Source: an uncultured Pseudomonadota bacterium
GTDB lineage: Bacteria; Myxococcota_A; UBA796; CAJQPC01
Direction of reading: 5' to 3'
Length of the DNA: 39,978 bases
Assembly (NCBI GenBank): GCA_913060515.1
Contig: CAJXRZ010000054.1
Location: forward strand, 1 to 39,978
The stretch's first letter is position 1, and each line of letters opens with the position of its first letter. The position numbers and the translations under genes were made by a program. This document shows positions 6,413 to 12,950 of this stretch, in pieces. The notes beneath the pieces were generated by a model. That model was given only the letters and a program-made list of their open reading frames with translations, searched no databases and was not told the DNA's origin.

Positions 6413-8827
6413 TCACCTCTGGGGAAGCTTAATCCCGCGCTGCTCATCGAAGAAGCTTTGCACTTGAGGAAGCACCATTTGGGCAGGGCCGCTGACCCGC
6501 CGCGCATCGGGCAATGCGTTGATAAACAGCCGCCCGTACCACATCTCATGGAGACGCCTGTCCAGGATGGCCACCACGCCGCGGTCGGTTTGGGAGCGCA
6601 CCAAGCGGCCGAAGCCCTGGCGCAGCTTGAGCACAGCTTCGGGCAGGCTGAGCACCCGAAAGGGGTCACGTCCTTGGGCGCGAACGCGCTGGTGTCGGGC
6701 TTGGGCGACGGGCTCGGTGGGCACACGAAAGGGCAGCTTGGGGATGACCACCAGGCGCAAGCCTTCTCCCTTGACGCTCACGCCCTCCCAGAAAGAGTCG
6801 GTGCCCACCAAGATGGCGCCATGGTTCTCTTTGAAGCGGCGGAGCAAGCGCTCACGGCCGGACTTGCCCTGTTGCAGCACTGGAAAGCGACCGCCCAGCT
6901 CCTGCTCCAAACGGGCCCCGAAGGTCCGCACGGCGGCGTAGCTGGTGCAGAGCACAAAGGCGCCCCCCTGGCTGGCCCGCACCAGGTCCACCAGCACGTC
7001 CCCCGCCCGCTGATAGTAGTCGGGCGCCTCGGGCCGAGGCAGGTCTCGGGGCAAGGCCAGCAGGGCCTGGTCTTTGTAGGAGAAGGGGCTGGGCAGCTTG
7101 GAGGTGGTGGCCTCTTCGATGCCGGCAGCTTCGAAGAAGTGGGCGAAGGAGTCCTGCACCGCCAAGGTCGCGCTGGTGGCGGCGGCACCCTCCATGCGAG
7201 ACCAGAGGATGTCGTCGATCAAGGGGGCGACATCTACGGGGGCCTGGCAGAGGGCCACGGCCTGGCGGCGGTCCTGCTCGATGTAGCGCACCTGTCCCTC
7301 GGCCTGCTCCAGGAAAGCCCTCAGCTCCTTGTGCTTGGCCCCGATGCGGCGCACGGCCCGCTGCACGTCCATGACCGGCTGGGCCTGGTCCACGGGAATG
7401 CTGCACTCCTCCAGGGTCTGGAGAATGCTGCCCAAGCGGTCGTGCAGCTCCCGCAGATCGTTGGCCATCTCCGCGACCGTGCCGGCTGCATCCTCCCAGT
7501 CGGCCCCTTGGTGGTCCTGGTAGGTGATGCGTCGCTGGGGTTTGTTGCCCAGCAGCTTGATGCCCACGTGGTCAAAGCCACCCTGGAGCTGGTCGCGAAC
7601 GGCGGTGGCCTGGTCCATGGCGATCTCGGCCCGCTCGACGATCTGCGGGGCCTTTGAGCCAAAACGTGCGGCCACCTTCTTGAGCGCTCCTTCCCGGCGG
7701 CGGCGGGAGAGCAAGGGGTTGATGGCCCGCTGGATGGCCTTGGCTGTGGCCCGCTGGGAGGTGACGGAGGTCGCAGCATCTTGGAGGTGGTGGGCCTCGT
7801 CCAAGATGACCCGCGAGTAGCGCGGCACGATGCCGTCGCCGCCGGTCTGTCCCTTGATGTGCAGATCGGAGAGCAGCAGGGCGTGGTTGAGCACCAGGAC
7901 GTGAGCGGCGGCGGCCTTCCGCCTGGCCGAGTAGTAAAAACACTGGTTGTAGTGCGGACATCGGGTGCGCAGGGTCTGGTCCGAGTCCGACTGAACCCGC
8001 TCCCAGATCTCCCCCTCCACCTCAAAGCTCATGTCCTGCATGGAGCCTTCTTCGGCGGAGGCTGCCCAGTCTGAGATGCGCTGAAAGGCCTCGGCGTCCA
8101 CCCCGTCAGCCTGGGCAGCCGCCAGCTTGCGCCGGCAGAGGTAGTTTCCCCGACCCTTGAGCAGAGCCGCTTCAAACTCCAGTCCGCCCTTGCGTGCCAG
8201 GGGCAGATCCGAGGACCAGAGCTGGCCCTGAAGGGTGCGCGTATAGGTGCTCACCGCCACCTTGGAGTCGTTGGCCTGGGCCCAGAGGATGGCCGGCACC
8301 AGATAGGCCAGCGACTTGCCCGTTCCAGTTCCAGCCTCCACCACCAGGGGCTGACCGCCCTCCAGGGCATCGGCGACCTGTTCAGCCATCTCGCGTTGGG
8401 CCGGCCTGGCCTCGGCGTCGGGCAGAGCCTTGGGCAGTCCAACCTCGAAGAAATGGGCCAGAGCGAGCCTATCGATGGCGTGGCGCTGCTTCTTCGCTGG
8501 CTCCACGACCCAGTTGTCCTTGCGCACCCCGCTGTCGACGATGATCACGCCGATGCCCTCGTCGCCGTAGCGGTTGGCCAGGTGGAAGTCGGCGTCGCTG
8601 GGCCGCAGATCACCGGAGGGGTGGTTGTGGATGACCACTTGCCCTGTTCTGGGCCGCTCCATCAGAGCGGGTACGGCCCCCTCCGTGCCCCGACAGTGCA
8701 CCTCCAAGTGGGAGACCCGGCCGAAGAGATCCACGTCTCCTATCGCAAAGACCTCGACCCCTCCGGCCTCTCGAATCGCGTCCCGCAGGCGCTGCGCGGC
8801 AATGGGGGTGAAGCGTAAGGCGGCCAT
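6413..8827 (-). CDS. RadC-like JAMM domain fused to a DinG/XPD-family DNA helicase
   Basis: This 804-residue protein joins two domains. Residues about 1-115 form a JAB/MPN (JAMM) domain with the RadC-type metal motif VVIHNHPSGDLRPSDAD: His67, His69 and Asp80 would bind zinc. Residues about 140-800 are a superfamily 2 XPD/DinG-type 5'-3' helicase with Walker A EAGTGTGKS (164-172), DEAH box (343-346) and a C-terminal motif VI region reading KLRQGFGRLVRSQTDRGVVA. The Fe-S insert has Cys231, Cys290 and Cys296 with the C-x5-C spacing of DinG. The position of the second ligand (five residues before Cys290) is Thr285, so only three of the usual four cysteines are present. DinG-like helicases unwind R-loops, D-loops and forked DNA in repair. 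The gene leads the operon with 5969-6409 and 5329-5979 and is divergent from murG; the 105-bp gap holds no clear promoter match. Confidence 0.9.
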   Translation of the reverse strand: MAALRFTPIAAQRLRDAIREAGGVEVFAIGDVDLFGRVSHLEVHCRGTEGAVPALMERPRTGQVVIHNHPSGDLRPSDADFHLANRYGDEGIGVIIVDSGVRKDNWVVEPAKKQRHAIDRLALAHFFEVGLPKALPDAEARPAQREMAEQVADALEGGQPLVVEAGTGTGKSLAYLVPAILWAQANDSKVAVSTYTRTLQGQLWSSDLPLARKGGLEFEAALLKGRGNYLCRRKLAAAQADGVDAEAFQRISDWAASAEEGSMQDMSFEVEGEIWERVQSDSDQTLRTRCPHYNQCFYYSARRKAAAAHVLVLNHALLLSDLHIKGQTGGDGIVPRYSRVILDEAHHLQDAATSVTSQRATAKAIQRAINPLLSRRRREGALKKVAARFGSKAPQIVERAEIAMDQATAVRDQLQGGFDHVGIKLLGNKPQRRITYQDHQGADWEDAAGTVAEMANDLRELHDRLGSILQTLEECSIPVDQAQPVMDVQRAVRRIGAKHKELRAFLEQAEGQVRYIEQDRRQAVALCQAPVDVAPLIDDILWSRMEGAAATSATLAVQDSFAHFFEAAGIEEATTSKLPSPFSYKDQALLALPRDLPRPEAPDYYQRAGDVLVDLVRASQGGAFVLCTSYAAVRTFGARLEQELGGRFPVLQQGKSGRERLLRRFKENHGAILVGTDSFWEGVSVKGEGLRLVVIPKLPFRVPTEPVAQARHQRVRAQGRDPFRVLSLPEAVLKLRQGFGRLVRSQTDRGVVAILDRRLHEMWYGRLFINALPDARRVSGPAQMVLPQVQSFFDEQRGIKLPQR

Positions 8828-8932
8828 CCACAGGAGCTAACGCATCGACCCGCGCCCATCCCGGTGCTACAACTGGCGGCTAAGAGATCTTGACGGCGCA
8901 AGGGGTAAACCCGCGCGAGGACGACGACGAAG

Positions 8933-10015
8933 ATGCGGGTGATTCTGGCAGGCGGCGGCACAGGCGGACACGTGTACCCGGCCTTGGCGATGGGAGACGC
9001 TCTCCGTGAGCGCGGGCACCATGTCGAATACATGGGCGACCCCGACCGCCTGGAGTCCCGGGTTGCGCCAGAGCGCGGCTACACCTTCCATCCCCTGCGC
9101 GCCCCCAAGTACCCCCGGGGCGGCCTGAGTGGAAAGGCGCGCTTTGCCTTCTCCTTGCTGGGCGCGACCTGGCGTGCTCGCGGCAAGCTCAAGGAGCTGA
9201 ACGCGGAGCTGATCTTGGGCGTTGGCGGCTATATCTCCGCCCCCACCATCCTGGCCGCCTGGACCTTGGGGATCCCGCGTGTCATCCACGAGGCCAACTT
9301 GGCCCCAGGCTTGGCCAACCGCCTCTGCGCCAAGGTCGCCAGCTTGGTGCTGCTCACCTACGAGCAGTCCGGCCCTCGCCTGGGCGGCCCCGCCGTGAAG
9401 CACACCGTGGGCTGTCCAGTGAACCCCAAGGTCCTGCAGGGCGACCGGGAAGAGGCGCTGGCCCACTATGGATTGAGCCCCGACCAGCCCGTGCTGCTGA
9501 TGATGGGCGGCAGCCTTGGCGCTGCGACCTTGAACGCCGTGGCCTTGGCTGCAGCGCGCATGCAGGACCGACCCTGGCAGCTCCTGTGGATCACCGGCCC
9601 CCGCTACCACGAGGAGGCCTCCAGAGACCTGGGACAAGTCCCTCCTGGCGTGGCGCTGGTGGACTACGAGAATCAGATGGGCCGGGCCTACGCGGCCGCC
9701 GACATCGTGTTGGCCCGAGCGGGCTCCAGCACCCTCTCGGAGATCACCGCACTGGGCAAGCCAGCGGTGCTCATCCCCTCTCCAAACGTCACCGACAACC
9801 ACCAGGAAGCCAACGCACGCGGACTGGAGCACCTGGGCGCGGTGATGGTCTTTGTAGAGAAGGGTCTAGACATCAACCGCACCCTGGACCGCATCACCCA
9901 GTTGCTGCGCCAGCCCTCTGCCCTTCAGTCCATGTCCGAGGCCAGCCGGGCTCAGGGCAAGACACAGGTCGCCGAGCAGGTCGCCGAGCTGCTCGAGAGC
10001 ACCTTCGGAAAGTAG
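8933..10015 (+). CDS. murG: UDP-GlcNAc:lipid I N-acetylglucosaminyltransferase MurG
   Basis: This 360-residue GT-B glycosyltransferase adds GlcNAc to lipid I on the inner face of the cytoplasmic membrane to give lipid II, the last intracellular step of peptidoglycan building. Diagnostic motifs are present: GGGTGGHVYPA (residues 7-17), GVGGYISAP (96-104), HEANLAPGLANR (119-130), MMGGSLGA (190-197) and the C-terminal UDP-GlcNAc site, which reads ARAGSSTLSEITALGKPAVL, then IPSPNVTDNHQEANA (261-295). It stands alone rather than in a mur/fts (dcw) cluster. The start has GAGG about 12 bases upstream. It is followed by a convergent lipoprotein gene. Confidence 0.96.
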   Translation: MRVILAGGGTGGHVYPALAMGDALRERGHHVEYMGDPDRLESRVAPERGYTFHPLRAPKYPRGGLSGKARFAFSLLGATWRARGKLKELNAELILGVGGYISAPTILAAWTLGIPRVIHEANLAPGLANRLCAKVASLVLLTYEQSGPRLGGPAVKHTVGCPVNPKVLQGDREEALAHYGLSPDQPVLLMMGGSLGAATLNAVALAAARMQDRPWQLLWITGPRYHEEASRDLGQVPPGVALVDYENQMGRAYAAADIVLARAGSSTLSEITALGKPAVLIPSPNVTDNHQEANARGLEHLGAVMVFVEKGLDINRTLDRITQLLRQPSALQSMSEASRAQGKTQVAEQVAELLESTFGK

Positions 10016-10039
10016 GGCGCCGCTACCGGGCGCGCGCGC

Positions 10040-10540
10040 TCACCCCTCGTTGGGATCAAAGGCACGCACCTCGACCCAGGTAAAGAGCTCGGACCAGCGC
10101 TCGCTGCGTCCCAGTCGCACCCGCTCAAAGCCGCCGTGCCACTGCACCCGCACCTCACCACTCAGAGCCGCTGGCCGGTCGATCTGGGGCGGGATGTTCA
10201 AGCTCAGCAGTGCGGGCTCCCGCCGGGTGGGACGCGGAAGGTCCACCCGGATCTGGTAAATTCGCCCATCGATTTCCCAGACTTGGCCCTGCGCGAAGAC
10301 CAGCTTCCTGCCCTTGCCGCTGGGAAGCTCCACCGTCTCGAGCACATCGCCCATCTGCATAGAGAGCAGACCGCGCACCTGGTCGAGCTGGGCACCACTG
10401 AGCATGGCCAGGTCGATCCACACCCCATCGGCCTTGGCGTAGCGCTCGGCGCTCGCCTCCGACCCCTGGTCCACAACCCCGCTCAACACGGGCTCTGAAC
10501 TTCGACACGCGCTCAGGTTTAGGACGATCAGCAGCAGCAC
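10040..10540 (-). CDS. Small lipoprotein of unknown function
   Basis: This 166-residue predicted lipoprotein has the signal MLLLIVLNLSAC, lipobox LSAC and lipidation Cys12. The mature part is mostly beta-like, with LVFAQGQVWEIDGRIYQIRV and VRVQWHGGFERVRL, and no recognised domain. GTG at 10540 follows GAGGT by about five bases, and there is no earlier canonical start in frame. It is convergent with murG (24 bp apart) and divergent from moaD (43 bp apart), so its promoter must be close to that of the molybdopterin genes. Function unknown; export and lipidation are inferred from the signal. Confidence 0.78.
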   Translation of the reverse strand: MLLLIVLNLSACRSSEPVLSGVVDQGSEASAERYAKADGVWIDLAMLSGAQLDQVRGLLSMQMGDVLETVELPSGKGRKLVFAQGQVWEIDGRIYQIRVDLPRPTRREPALLSLNIPPQIDRPAALSGEVRVQWHGGFERVRLGRSERWSELFTWVEVRAFDPNEG

Positions 10541-10583
10541 AGGGACCTCTGCCCTCCAGTATGCACCGGGTTAAGGCAACACC

Positions 10584-10835
10584 ATGCCCAACGAGACGAT
10601 CCAGGTGACCCTCAAGACCTTCGCCCAGCTCCGCGAGCTGCGTGGCGTAGACAGCGAAGAGCTCGAGTTGCCCAGCCAGACCTCGGTGGCGCAGCTCTTT
10701 GAGCGAGTCTTTGGTGAGGGACCATTGGCCAAGCTCCCGGTGGCTTTTGCACTGAACCACGCACTGGTTCCTCCAACGACCCTCCTGAGCGACGGCGACA
10801 CTCTGGCACTGCTCCCTCCAGTCGGAGGCGGCTGA
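10584..10835 (+). CDS. moaD: Molybdopterin synthase small (sulfur carrier) subunit MoaD
   Basis: This 83-residue ubiquitin-fold protein has the pattern TFAQLRELRG..., ...VAFALNHALV and a C-terminal LLPPVGGG ending in Gly-Gly. That tail is adenylated and turned into the thiocarboxylate that donates sulfur to precursor Z (cPMP). AAGG lies about seven bases before ATG 10584. The stop TGA shares a base with the ATG of moaE, so the two subunits of the synthase are made together. The adenylating enzyme (MoeB) and the cPMP-forming genes moaA/moaC are not in this window. Confidence 0.92.
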   Translation: MPNETIQVTLKTFAQLRELRGVDSEELELPSQTSVAQLFERVFGEGPLAKLPVAFALNHALVPPTTLLSDGDTLALLPPVGGG

Positions 10836-11275
10836 TGTTTGAGCTCTCCGCGACGAGGCTCGACGTCAAGCGCTACCGAGACGCCGTCGAACACCACAGC
10901 TGCGGCGCTCTGATGGTCTTCGAGGGCACCGTCCGCAACAACTTTGACGGACGCCCTGTGCGCGCGCTGGAGTACCAAGCCTACCCAGAGCTGGCCTTGC
11001 CGGTGATGGAGCAGATCACCGCCGAGCTGCACCGCAGCCACCCAAAGGCACGGGTTGCCATCGCCCACCGAACAGGCACTCTGGCCCTCGGCGAGGTCAG
11101 CATGGTCATCGCCGTGGCCACGCCCCACCGCGCCGGGTGTTACGAGGCCAGCCGCTTCCTAATCGAAGCCCTAAAAGAGCGGCTTCCGGTCTGGAAGAAG
11201 GAGATCTTTACCGATGGCGACGCCCACTGGAAAGCCAACGATCCCGATGCATCCCCAGGCCCAGGCTCTGCCTGA
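10835..11275 (+). CDS. moaE: Molybdopterin synthase catalytic subunit MoaE
   Basis: This 146-residue protein converts cPMP to molybdopterin with sulfur from MoaD. MoaE motifs are in order: GALMVFEGTVRN (24-35), GRPVRALEYQAYPE (39-52), AIAHRTGTLALGEVSMVIAV (75-94), HRAGCYEASRFLIEALKERL (98-117) and PVWKKE (118-123). The last two hold the lysines that stabilise the reaction intermediate. The tail after about residue 133 (DPDASPGPGSA) is not part of the usual fold and is the part overlapped by the next gene. It starts one base inside the moaD stop. Confidence 0.93.
   Translation: MFELSATRLDVKRYRDAVEHHSCGALMVFEGTVRNNFDGRPVRALEYQAYPELALPVMEQITAELHRSHPKARVAIAHRTGTLALGEVSMVIAVATPHRAGCYEASRFLIEALKERLPVWKKEIFTDGDAHWKANDPDASPGPGSA
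11198..11203 (+). promoter_or_regulatory. Ribosome binding site that fixes the trmB start
   Basis: AAGGAG lies inside moaE, ten bases before ATG 11214. It supports the long overlap between moaE and trmB over the downstream ATG at 11247, which has no comparable site. Confidence 0.55.
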
Positions 11276-11966
11276 TTCGGAGCGTGGTTGGAAGGAAATT
11301 CCCTACGAGGAATACATCGATCCGGACCACAACCCCTACCTGAACCTGCACCGCACCTGGGGCCGGCCTGTGCTGACCTCGGAGCAGGCCGCCGCTTGCC
11401 GCGGCGCATGGCAGCAGGAGTTTGGCCGAAAAGCCCCACTCAACGTTGAGATCGGAACCGGCAACGGCTTCTTCTTCTCGGGCATGGCCGAGTCCCACCC
11501 CGCCGAGAACTGGCTGGGCATCGAGATCCGCTTCAAGCGCGTCATCCTGACCGCCAAGAAGCTGCGCGCAGAGGCCACAGAGGCCAACAGCCGGATCTGC
11601 CGCTACGACGCCAGCGCTCTCTCAGATCTCTTCCTCCCGGGCGAGATCGACACGCTCTACATCAACCACCCGGACCCCTGGGACAAAGAGCGCTGGGCCA
11701 AGAACCGGCTGCTGGGCCCCGAGTTCCTGGACAAGATCGCCGTATTGATGGCCCCTGGCGCAGAGCTGCGAATCAAGACAGACCACCTGGTCAATGTGGA
11801 CGCGGTGCTCAAGCACATAGACGGCCGCCCCTTCGAGCTCTTTGCTCGCTGCGATGACGTAAATGGCGAGGGTGCGCCCTGGGACGGGGACATCGTCACA
11901 AACTACCAACGCAAGTTCTTTGAAAGAGGGCTGCCAGTGTACGCACTGCGCCTCAGACGCAGCTAA
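11214..11966 (+). CDS. trmB: tRNA (guanine-N7-)-methyltransferase TrmB
   Basis: This 250-residue SAM-dependent enzyme makes m7G46 in the variable loop of tRNAs. Motif I is VEIGTGNGFFFSG (78-90). The TrmB signature INHPDPWDKERWAKNRL (150-166) stands for the common N(F/H)PDPW.K.RH.K.R, and KTDHLVNVD (188-196) is the usual catalytic/late motif. The N-terminal DPDHNPYLNL stretch also fits the family. The gene overlaps moaE by 62 bp in another frame. The start at 11214 is chosen for its AAGGAG; M12 at 11247 would still overlap by 29 bp. It is probably co-transcribed with moaD and moaE. Its stop codon is part of a large inverted repeat. Confidence 0.93.
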   Translation: MATPTGKPTIPMHPQAQALPDSERGWKEIPYEEYIDPDHNPYLNLHRTWGRPVLTSEQAAACRGAWQQEFGRKAPLNVEIGTGNGFFFSGMAESHPAENWLGIEIRFKRVILTAKKLRAEATEANSRICRYDASALSDLFLPGEIDTLYINHPDPWDKERWAKNRLLGPEFLDKIAVLMAPGAELRIKTDHLVNVDAVLKHIDGRPFELFARCDDVNGEGAPWDGDIVTNYQRKFFERGLPVYALRLRRS

Positions 11967-12012
11967 AGCTCGGCCTCCAAGGCGGACTCAGCGCCTTTGC
12001 AGTCGAGCTTTA
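11964..12012 (+). terminator. Nested inverted repeat at the trmB 3' end, probable terminator
   Basis: A perfect 9-bp outer stem pairs TAAAGCTCG (11964-11972, including the trmB stop TAA) with CGAGCTTTA (12004-12012). Inside it, AAGGCG (11979-11984) pairs with CGCCTT (11992-11997) around a 7-base loop. The arrangement gives a two-level hairpin in RNA. There is no long U-run after it, so it may be a terminator, an RNA-stabilising end or a boundary element ahead of the subtilase promoter. Confidence 0.5.
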
Positions 12013-12038
12013 CCGCCGAATTTAGGGGGGCCCCTCAC

Positions 12039-12066
12039 TTGTCCAAGCCTCCGCGCTTGCTATGAT
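12039..12066 (+). promoter_or_regulatory. Sigma-70-like promoter for the subtilase gene
   Basis: The -35 box is TTGTCC (12039-12044) and the -10 box is TATGAT (12061-12066), five of six bases to consensus, with a 16-base spacer. This puts the transcript start near 12073, about 44 bases before the ATG at 12117. It lies directly after the hairpin that ends trmB, so the next gene is likely its own transcription unit. Confidence 0.45.
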
Positions 12067-12116
12067 GGAAGCCTGAACAACCAACCTTGCCGACCCGGCA
12101 GTTGAAGCGGAATACA

Positions 12117-12881
12117 ATGCGGTTTCGGGGCAAAGAGTACGACGGCGAAGGAATCACCATCGCCGTGATCGACTCCGGCATCAATGTGAATGATCCGCGC
12201 TTGTCGGACACCCACATTGAAGGCTGGAACATCGCACTTGGTGCAACGGGTCACGCGCTGTTGGGGGCGGATTTTCACGACGAGAATGGCCACGGAACCG
12301 AGGTGGCCGTCGCCATCCACAAGGTCGCTCCAAAGGCCAAGCTCTTGGCCGTCAAGATCATGGGCGCACGTCTAAAGACCTCAGCGGACCTGATGGCCGC
12401 TGGGATTGAGACCTCCACCCGAAACGGCGCTCAGGTCATCAACATGTCCTTGGGCACTCCGAACATGGGCAAGGCGCTCTTGCTGCGTGACTGCTGCGCC
12501 CTGGCCGTGGAGAACGACTCCGTGGTCTTGGCCGCCGCTCACCCGATGGGAGACCGGGCATACCCGGCAGACCTACCCGAGACGGTCGGCGTGGCGAGCC
12601 ACAAGGACTGCCCCTTGGAGAAGTTCTACTACTTCGCTCCCCACCGCTTCCCGCGCAAGGAATGGGGCAACCTGACCGGCAAGTTCCTGGCACATGGATT
12701 CGCGGTTGAGCGCGAGCCGGGAGGACGCAAGCCCTACCGCTCCTCGTCCATGGCGACGGCCTACCTGGCCGGCAAGACCGCATGTTTGCGCCAAGCTCTG
12801 CCCAACGAGACCTCCACCGGTGTGGTGGAAGTTCTCAAGCGCCTCGCGCTGACCCCAGTCCCTGAGATTGGGTACGCCTGA
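12117..12881 (+). CDS. Compact cytosolic subtilisin-like (S8) serine protease
   Basis: This 254-residue subtilase has the catalytic triad Asp19 (IAVIDSGIN), His59 (ENGHGTEVA) and Ser211 (YRSSSMATAYLAG). The Ser motif differs from the usual GTSMAxP. There is no signal peptide, no propeptide and no C-terminal extension, which is below usual subtilase size, so it should act in the cytoplasm. The oxyanion-hole block, normally AAGNEG, reads VVLAAAHPMGDRAYPADLP: the Asn is absent and His142-Pro143 stand in its place. ATG at 12117 is preferred; TTG at 12087 would add ten residues ahead of the fold but has no better ribosome site. A likely promoter is just upstream. Such small subtilases often process a specific partner peptide, but no precursor gene is visible beside it. 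Confidence 0.85.
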   Translation: MRFRGKEYDGEGITIAVIDSGINVNDPRLSDTHIEGWNIALGATGHALLGADFHDENGHGTEVAVAIHKVAPKAKLLAVKIMGARLKTSADLMAAGIETSTRNGAQVINMSLGTPNMGKALLLRDCCALAVENDSVVLAAAHPMGDRAYPADLPETVGVASHKDCPLEKFYYFAPHRFPRKEWGNLTGKFLAHGFAVEREPGGRKPYRSSSMATAYLAGKTACLRQALPNETSTGVVEVLKRLALTPVPEIGYA

Positions 12882-12909
12882 GTCTGCTTCTTGGGAGCAG
12901 CCCAGCACT

Positions 12910-12924
12910 GCCCCCAGAAGGGGC
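12910..12924. terminator. Small hairpin between convergent genes
   Basis: GCCCC (12910-12914) pairs with GGGGC (12920-12924) around CAGAA. It lies in the 69-bp gap between the convergent subtilase and MmgE/PrpD genes, where a bidirectional terminator is expected. There is no U-run on either strand, so the call is weak. Confidence 0.3.
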
Positions 12925-12950
12925 GGCGCTTCTGTGGCTAACCTTCAGCT

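Noticed and set aside
5852-7657. A 601-residue plus-strand open frame
   Set aside because: It is antisense to the helicase, small protein and methyltransferase genes, all of which have clear motifs, ribosome sites and overlapping junctions.
8890-8895. TTGACG before murG as a -35 box
   Set aside because: No acceptable -10 hexamer lies 16-18 bases downstream; the position falls in GC-rich sequence.
12063-12074. Tiny ATG ATG GAA GCC TGA leader frame before the subtilase
   Set aside because: It overlaps the likely -10 box, so it would not be on the transcript.
12117-12881. Idea that the subtilase is a leader peptidase of a ribosomal peptide cluster
   Set aside because: No precursor peptide, modification enzyme or exporter gene is visible next to it; neighbours are trmB and an MmgE/PrpD gene.
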